Source: Peribacillus faecalis (GTDB taxonomy: Bacteria > Bacillota > Bacilli > Bacillales > DSM-1321). From it: a stretch of DNA of 54,969 nucleotides. Position 1 is the stretch's first letter. Each line of letters begins with the position of its first letter. The stretch spans positions 1 to 54,969 of the forward strand of contig NZ_JACXSI010000026.1 in assembly GCF_014712675.1 (NCBI RefSeq), read 5' to 3'. The position numbers were made by a program, and so were the translations under genes. The notes under the pieces are model-generated. The model was given only the letters and a program-made list of their open reading frames with translations. It was not told the origin of the DNA and did not search any database. Shown one piece after another: positions 51,878 to 54,969 of the stretch.

Positions 51878-52846
51878 TTGGAACGTGAATTAGCAATGGA
51901 AATTGTTCGAGTTACAGAGGCAGCAGCGATTGCTTCCGCTCAATGGATGGGGAGAGGCAAAAAGAACGAAGCTGATAACGCAGCAACTGTAGCGATGCGC
52001 AAAATGTTTGATTCAGTCAACATGGAAGGCACTGTCGTAATCGGCGAAGGAGAACTGGATGAAGCTCCTATGCTTTATATAGGCGAAAAACTTGGAACTG
52101 GCAATGGACCAGCAGTAGATATTGCTGTTGACCCTCTAGAAGGCACAACCATTGTTGCTAAAGGGCACAACAATGCAATGACAGTTATTGCTGTTGCAGA
52201 TAAAGGTACACTTCTTCATGCTCCCGATATGTACATGGAAAAAATCGCGGTAGGACCTCAAGCAGCCGGATTAGTGGATTTGGACGACCCTATCGAGAAA
52301 ACAATAGAGATTGTTGCCAAGGCAAATAATAAACGAATTCAAGATTTAAATGTTATTATACAAGAAAGAGATCGTCATCAAGATTTAATTGATCGTATTC
52401 GCGCTAAAGGTGCGCGCGTAAGCCTATTTGGCGATGGTGATGTGAGTGCATCAATCGCGACTTGCTTCCCGCAAACAGGTATCGATTTATTTATCGGTAT
52501 CGGCGGCGCTCCGGAGGGAGTTATTTCAGCAGCTGCGATTAAATGCTTGGGTGGCGATATGCAAGCAAGACTGGTTCCACAAAATCAAGAAGAAGAAGAC
52601 CGCTGCCGCAAAATGGGTTTAGAGAATCCAAGACAGCTGTTAACTTTAAATGATTTAGTTATGGGGGACGACGCGATCTTTGCCGCTACCGGCGTTTCAA
52701 ATGGTGAATTATTGGCTGGCGTTCGTTTCTTGGGCGGCGATTTAGTTGAAACAGACTCAATCGTCATGCGAAGCAAAACGAAAACAGTTCGGTACATTAA
52801 AGCTCATCACCGTCTTGATCATAAGCCTCACCTTATTTTTGTCTAG
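51878..52846 (+). CDS. glpX: Fructose-1,6-bisphosphatase class II
   Basis: The 322-residue protein has the metal/phosphatase motif [14 protein letters not shown] (near residues 80-93), [15 protein letters not shown] (near 53-67) and [17 protein letters not shown] (near 182). It hydrolyses fructose-1,6-bisphosphate in gluconeogenesis. TTG at 51878 is chosen because GGAGG lies eight bases upstream; the in-frame TTG at 51863 overlaps that site. The next gene starts 11 bases after the stop, so they form an operon. It is not in this spot in B. subtilis. Confidence 0.93.
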   Translation: MERELAMEIVRVTEAAAIASAQWMGRGKKNEADNAATVAMRKMFDSVNMEGTVVIGEGELDEAPMLYIGEKLGTGNGPAVDIAVDPLEGTTIVAKGHNNAMTVIAVADKGTLLHAPDMYMEKIAVGPQAAGLVDLDDPIEKTIEIVAKANNKRIQDLNVIIQERDRHQDLIDRIRAKGARVSLFGDGDVSASIATCFPQTGIDLFIGIGGAPEGVISAAAIKCLGGDMQARLVPQNQEEEDRCRKMGLENPRQLLTLNDLVMGDDAIFAATGVSNGELLAGVRFLGGDLVETDSIVMRSKTKTVRYIKAHHRLDHKPHLIFV

Positions 52847-52857
52847 GAGGATGACTG

Positions 52858-53124
52858 GTGGAAGAACGCTTCTATTTATACGATGATAAGGAAGATACAA
52901 AAACACGCTTTGTAAGCTTCCTGGGGGAAAGTCAGCGTTTTGATTTGGCGATTACGTCGTCACAGCGCTTTTACGGTAAACAGCTTGTGCTTGATTTACA
53001 AGGAAACAACTTCGCGATTATCGGTCCGGATGATTTGGCGGAAGAAGGGTATATTGAATATGCATTTCGCCTGACACCGGAACAAGCAGAGGAATTAATC
53101 AGCTTTTTATCTGAAATTATCTAG
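52858..53124 (+). CDS. DUF3055 protein
   Basis: The 88-residue acidic protein has the DUF3055 pattern: FYLYDDKEDTKTRFVSFLGE, then QRFDLAITSSQRFYGKQLVL and NFAIIGPDDLAEEGYIEYAF, ending in a helical LTPEQAEELISFL. The function is unknown. GTG start with GGAGG about nine bases upstream. Co-transcribed with glpX. Its TAG stop is also the first triplet of a family B repeat. Confidence 0.82.
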   Translation: MEERFYLYDDKEDTKTRFVSFLGESQRFDLAITSSQRFYGKQLVLDLQGNNFAIIGPDDLAEEGYIEYAFRLTPEQAEELISFLSEII

Positions 53125-53324
53125 AAAAACCGTCACCGGTCCTTTTCCATTTTTGATTTGACTCCTTGATTTTACTTCAATGAAAAAGGAGCCATGCGGG
53201 ACACGAAATGCGGAAGCAGCCCGCAAGTAAGGAACAGCGACTAAAAGCGCTACGTCCGCATGTCTTCGCCAATATGACCTACATCCTGTACGCCTCCGAG
53301 CATAGCAGGTGTATGGTTAGATAT
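53122..53324 (+). repeat. Modular repeat family B, recombinant copy
   Basis: It starts TAGAAAAACCGTCACCGG at the DUF3055 stop codon and has the 5' hairpin (CCTTTTCCAT/ATGAAAAAGG). Only one S-type unit follows: its 5' half is like sub-unit 1 (AACAGCGAC) and its 3' half like sub-unit 2 (CGCCAATATGACCTACATCC). The two halves no longer pair, as expected from deletion between the sub-units. It ends GGTTAGATATC. Confidence 0.8.
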
Positions 53325-53345
53325 CTAGAAAAAACATCATGGTTA

Positions 53346-53402
53346 AGTAAAAAGGTCTCCGTTTTAAGTGGCATTATTATCACTTGAAACAGAGACTTTT
53401 TT
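53346..53402. terminator. Bidirectional terminator DUF3055 gene/yutD
   Basis: The stem AAAAAGGTCTCCGTTTTAAGTG and its near complement are flanked by A and T runs. It ends on the yutD stop codon. Confidence 0.85.
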
Positions 53403-53695
53403 TATTTATCTTTATTGTTACTGACTTTTACTTTTTTCAAAACAAAATAAGCACAGCCGAAATTACAAAACTCATACAAATACTCTGATAACGTGCTGAT
53501 TTTTGTATCAAAAGAGGCCTTTTGGTTTTGATCGTCAAAGAAACCGCGTAATCGCAATTGTCCATAGCCCCAATCGCCGACAATATAATCGTATTTATTT
53601 AAAATTTCACTGTAGCGAGCTTTAAACGCCTCTTCATTAAAACCACTACGATGGTCTTCTACTAATTCATATTGAAAATTATTGATAGTAACCAT
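53402..53695 (-). CDS. yutD: DUF1027 protein YutD
   Basis: The 97-residue protein has the block YSEILNKYDYIVGDWGYGQL (near residues 28-47) and a C-terminal FCNFGCAYFVLKK with a conserved cysteine pair, as in B. subtilis YutD. The function is unknown. ATG at 53693-53695 follows GAGGTGA; upstream in-frame sequence to 53728 is not needed. It is divergent from lytH, as in B. subtilis. Confidence 0.9.
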   Translation of the reverse strand: MVTINNFQYELVEDHRSGFNEEAFKARYSEILNKYDYIVGDWGYGQLRLRGFFDDQNQKASFDTKISTLSEYLYEFCNFGCAYFVLKKVKVSNNKDK

Positions 53696-53871
53696 GCTTT
53701 CACCTCTACAATCCGTTCCTTGCTTCATTATAACCTATCGAGGAGAGAATCATAAAGTGAAAATTCATTCAAGTCGTTAGCTGCACATAAAAAATTCTAA
53801 TATTTGTTAATTGTAATTACGACAATACGCTACACACTAAAGACATGATGTAATTTGAAAGGAGCAATTGC

Positions 53872-54858
53872 ATGCGAGCTTTTATATCAATATGTTTATT
53901 TTTAATTGCTCTGCTTTTCTCAATCGATAGCATAGAAGCTCAATCCGCCACTCAGCCCTATCAGCAAAGGATGGACATGTATAAAGCGATTGAACAATAT
54001 TACCACATTCCGTGGTACTATATGGCAGCTATTGATCAATATGAACATAGTTTGCGCAACGCCCGCAAAGATTTGCCGGATTCAAAAGGACCGATTGGCA
54101 TTATAATTCCGCCAAACAAATGGAACGGAATGCTTAACCCAAATCTTATTGACACTGTGCCGGAGCGGATTGCATACTTTGATGGTCTTGGGAAAGACGG
54201 CAATAGTGACGGTAAAGCGGATGTGAATAATGATGAGGATATTTTAGTTACTATGGGGAGCTACCTCTCTCAATTCGGCACAGATGATGACCATATACGC
54301 TTGGCTCTTTGGAACTACTACAAGCGAGATAAAACTGTCGGAATGATTATGGGCAATGCCAAACTGTTCAAGAAATACAAAACGATTAATCTGAACGACA
54401 AATCCTTTCCGGTACCGCTAACGGTCAATTACAGCTATCGAAGCACATGGGGCGTTGCACGAGGCTGGGGCGGCAGACGGAGCCACGAAGGGACGGACAT
54501 ATTCGCCGATTATGGGGTGCCTGTTCGTTCCACTTGCTACGGCATCATTGAAATTAAAGGCTGGAATCGGTATGGAGGATGGCGTATAGGCATACGTGAC
54601 ATTAATAACACGTATCATTATTTCGCTCATCTTGGCAGCTTTGCTAAAGGCTTGAAAATTGGCCAAATCGTTGAACCCGGCATGATAATTGGCACCGTAG
54701 GAAGCTCCGGATATGGACCACCGGGCACAAGCGGAAAATTCCCACCGCATCTTCACTTTGGAATGTACAAAGATAACGGTTACATAGAATGGAGCTTCGA
54801 CCCTTATTACCATCTTTCCGTTTGGGAACGAAATGACCGTAAGAAAAGCAGTCGCTGA
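53872..54858 (+). CDS. lytH: Sporulation L-Ala-D-Glu endopeptidase LytH (M23)
   Basis: The 328-residue protein has a signal peptide (residues 1-24, cleaved near IEAQS), a helical N-domain and a C-terminal M23 zinc peptidase domain. Metal ligands are His205 and Asp209 (HEGTD) and the catalytic HxH is His293/His295 (HLHFG). In B. subtilis LytH (YunA) trims stem peptides to L-Ala side chains in spore cortex. AAAGGAG precedes ATG. The TGA stop lies two or three bases from the end of a group II intron on the other strand; the frame looks complete. Confidence 0.9.
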   Translation: MRAFISICLFLIALLFSIDSIEAQSATQPYQQRMDMYKAIEQYYHIPWYYMAAIDQYEHSLRNARKDLPDSKGPIGIIIPPNKWNGMLNPNLIDTVPERIAYFDGLGKDGNSDGKADVNNDEDILVTMGSYLSQFGTDDDHIRLALWNYYKRDKTVGMIMGNAKLFKKYKTINLNDKSFPVPLTVNYSYRSTWGVARGWGGRRSHEGTDIFADYGVPVRSTCYGIIEIKGWNRYGGWRIGIRDINNTYHYFAHLGSFAKGLKIGQIVEPGMIIGTVGSSGYGPPGTSGKFPPHLHFGMYKDNGYIEWSFDPYYHLSVWERNDRKKSSR

Positions 54859-54860
54859 AA

Positions 54861-54969
54861 TCGAGTAGGAGGGGGCGATTAACCCCCGACCTCTCACACC
54901 ACCGTACGTACGGTTCCGTATACGGCGGTTCAATTAAGATAATTGACGCAAGTATTCATAACGAGCTTG
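54861..54969 (-). mobile_element. 3' end of a group II intron (continues past window)
   Basis: Read on the minus strand, a maturase C-terminus (54934-54969) is followed by a domain V-like hairpin (54898-54931): ACCGCCGTA/TACGGTGGT, a two-base CG bulge and a four-base-pair cap with a GAAC loop. A domain VI-like stem (GGGGG/CCCCC, 54871-54889) and the terminal CTCCTACTCGA follow. This order is that of the end of a bacterial group II intron. The 3' boundary is placed near 54861 by analogy, uncertain by a few bases. Confidence 0.75.
54934..54969 (-). CDS. Group II intron reverse transcriptase/maturase, C-terminal fragment
   Basis: Only the last 11 codons are in the window (QARYEYLRQLS then TAA). 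They read in frame into the right edge and sit just upstream of the domain V hairpin, where the maturase frame ends in such introns. Identity rests on this context rather than on the short peptide. Confidence 0.5.
   Translation of the reverse strand, partial: QARYEYLRQLS

Overview
The window is a chromosomal segment from a low-GC, endospore-forming Firmicute of the family Bacillaceae. The evidence is the gene content and order, which follow the Bacillus subtilis yug-yuf-mrp-yui-yum-yut-yun region closely. Markers of a spore former are kapB/kapD, yutH, lytH and likely coat proteins. Promoters are mostly SigA-type, and starts were chosen mainly by strong AGGAGG-like ribosome sites. Both ends are cut through larger objects. 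At the left edge is the leader and tandem P1/P2 promoters of a leftward rRNA operon whose 16S gene lies outside. At the right edge is the 3' end of a leftward group II intron whose reverse transcriptase lies outside.

Layout. 1-10.4 kb: rRNA promoters, mgtC, tRNA-Ala(GGC), an unidentified P-loop protein, a crotonase-family protein, the yjlC-ndh pair (type II NADH dehydrogenase), an 840-bp non-coding gap, an AI-2E family exporter, a GNAT enzyme, an OatA-like acyltransferase/SGNH fusion and the HD hydrolase ypgQ. 10.4-24.5 kb: a shortened K+ channel gene (yugO), pgi, yugJ, yuzA, rocD, yugI, a small HTH regulator, niaP, alaR-alaT, patB, sodC, kapB and kapD. 24.5-33.5 kb: pbpD, yufK and the complete seven-gene mrpABCDEFG Na+/H+ antiporter operon. 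33.5-42 kb: a probable coat protein, pepA, yuiD/C/B, yumC, yutM, a DUF2225 protein, yuzB and yutJ. 42-55 kb: yuzD, yutI, the hom-thrC-thrB operon, yutH, yutG, a tandem-repeat Pro/Gly-rich protein, yutF, a DedA protein, yutE, glpX, a DUF3055 protein, yutD and lytH.

Themes. There are many redox and Fe-S functions (ndh, yutJ, yumC, yutM, yutI), Na+/pH homeostasis (mrp), amino-acid metabolism (threonine, alanine, ornithine, cystathionine), central carbon (pgi, glpX) and envelope/spore functions (pbpD, OatA-like, lytH, kapB/D, yutH). Most convergent gene pairs are separated by clear bidirectional intrinsic terminators.

The most unusual content is non-coding. Two families of dispersed repeats sit in 3' untranslated regions. 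Family A has three near-identical copies of about 150 bp. Family B has five modular copies of about 170-415 bp, plus isolated copies of its 5' end. Copies begin at, or within a few bases of, the stop codon of the upstream gene and lie in that gene's sense direction. Family B contains duplicated sub-units whose helices differ by paired, compensatory changes, which suggests a selected RNA or single-strand DNA structure. One family A copy sits exactly where the yugO reading frame ends prematurely, and the group II intron also ends almost on the lytH stop codon.
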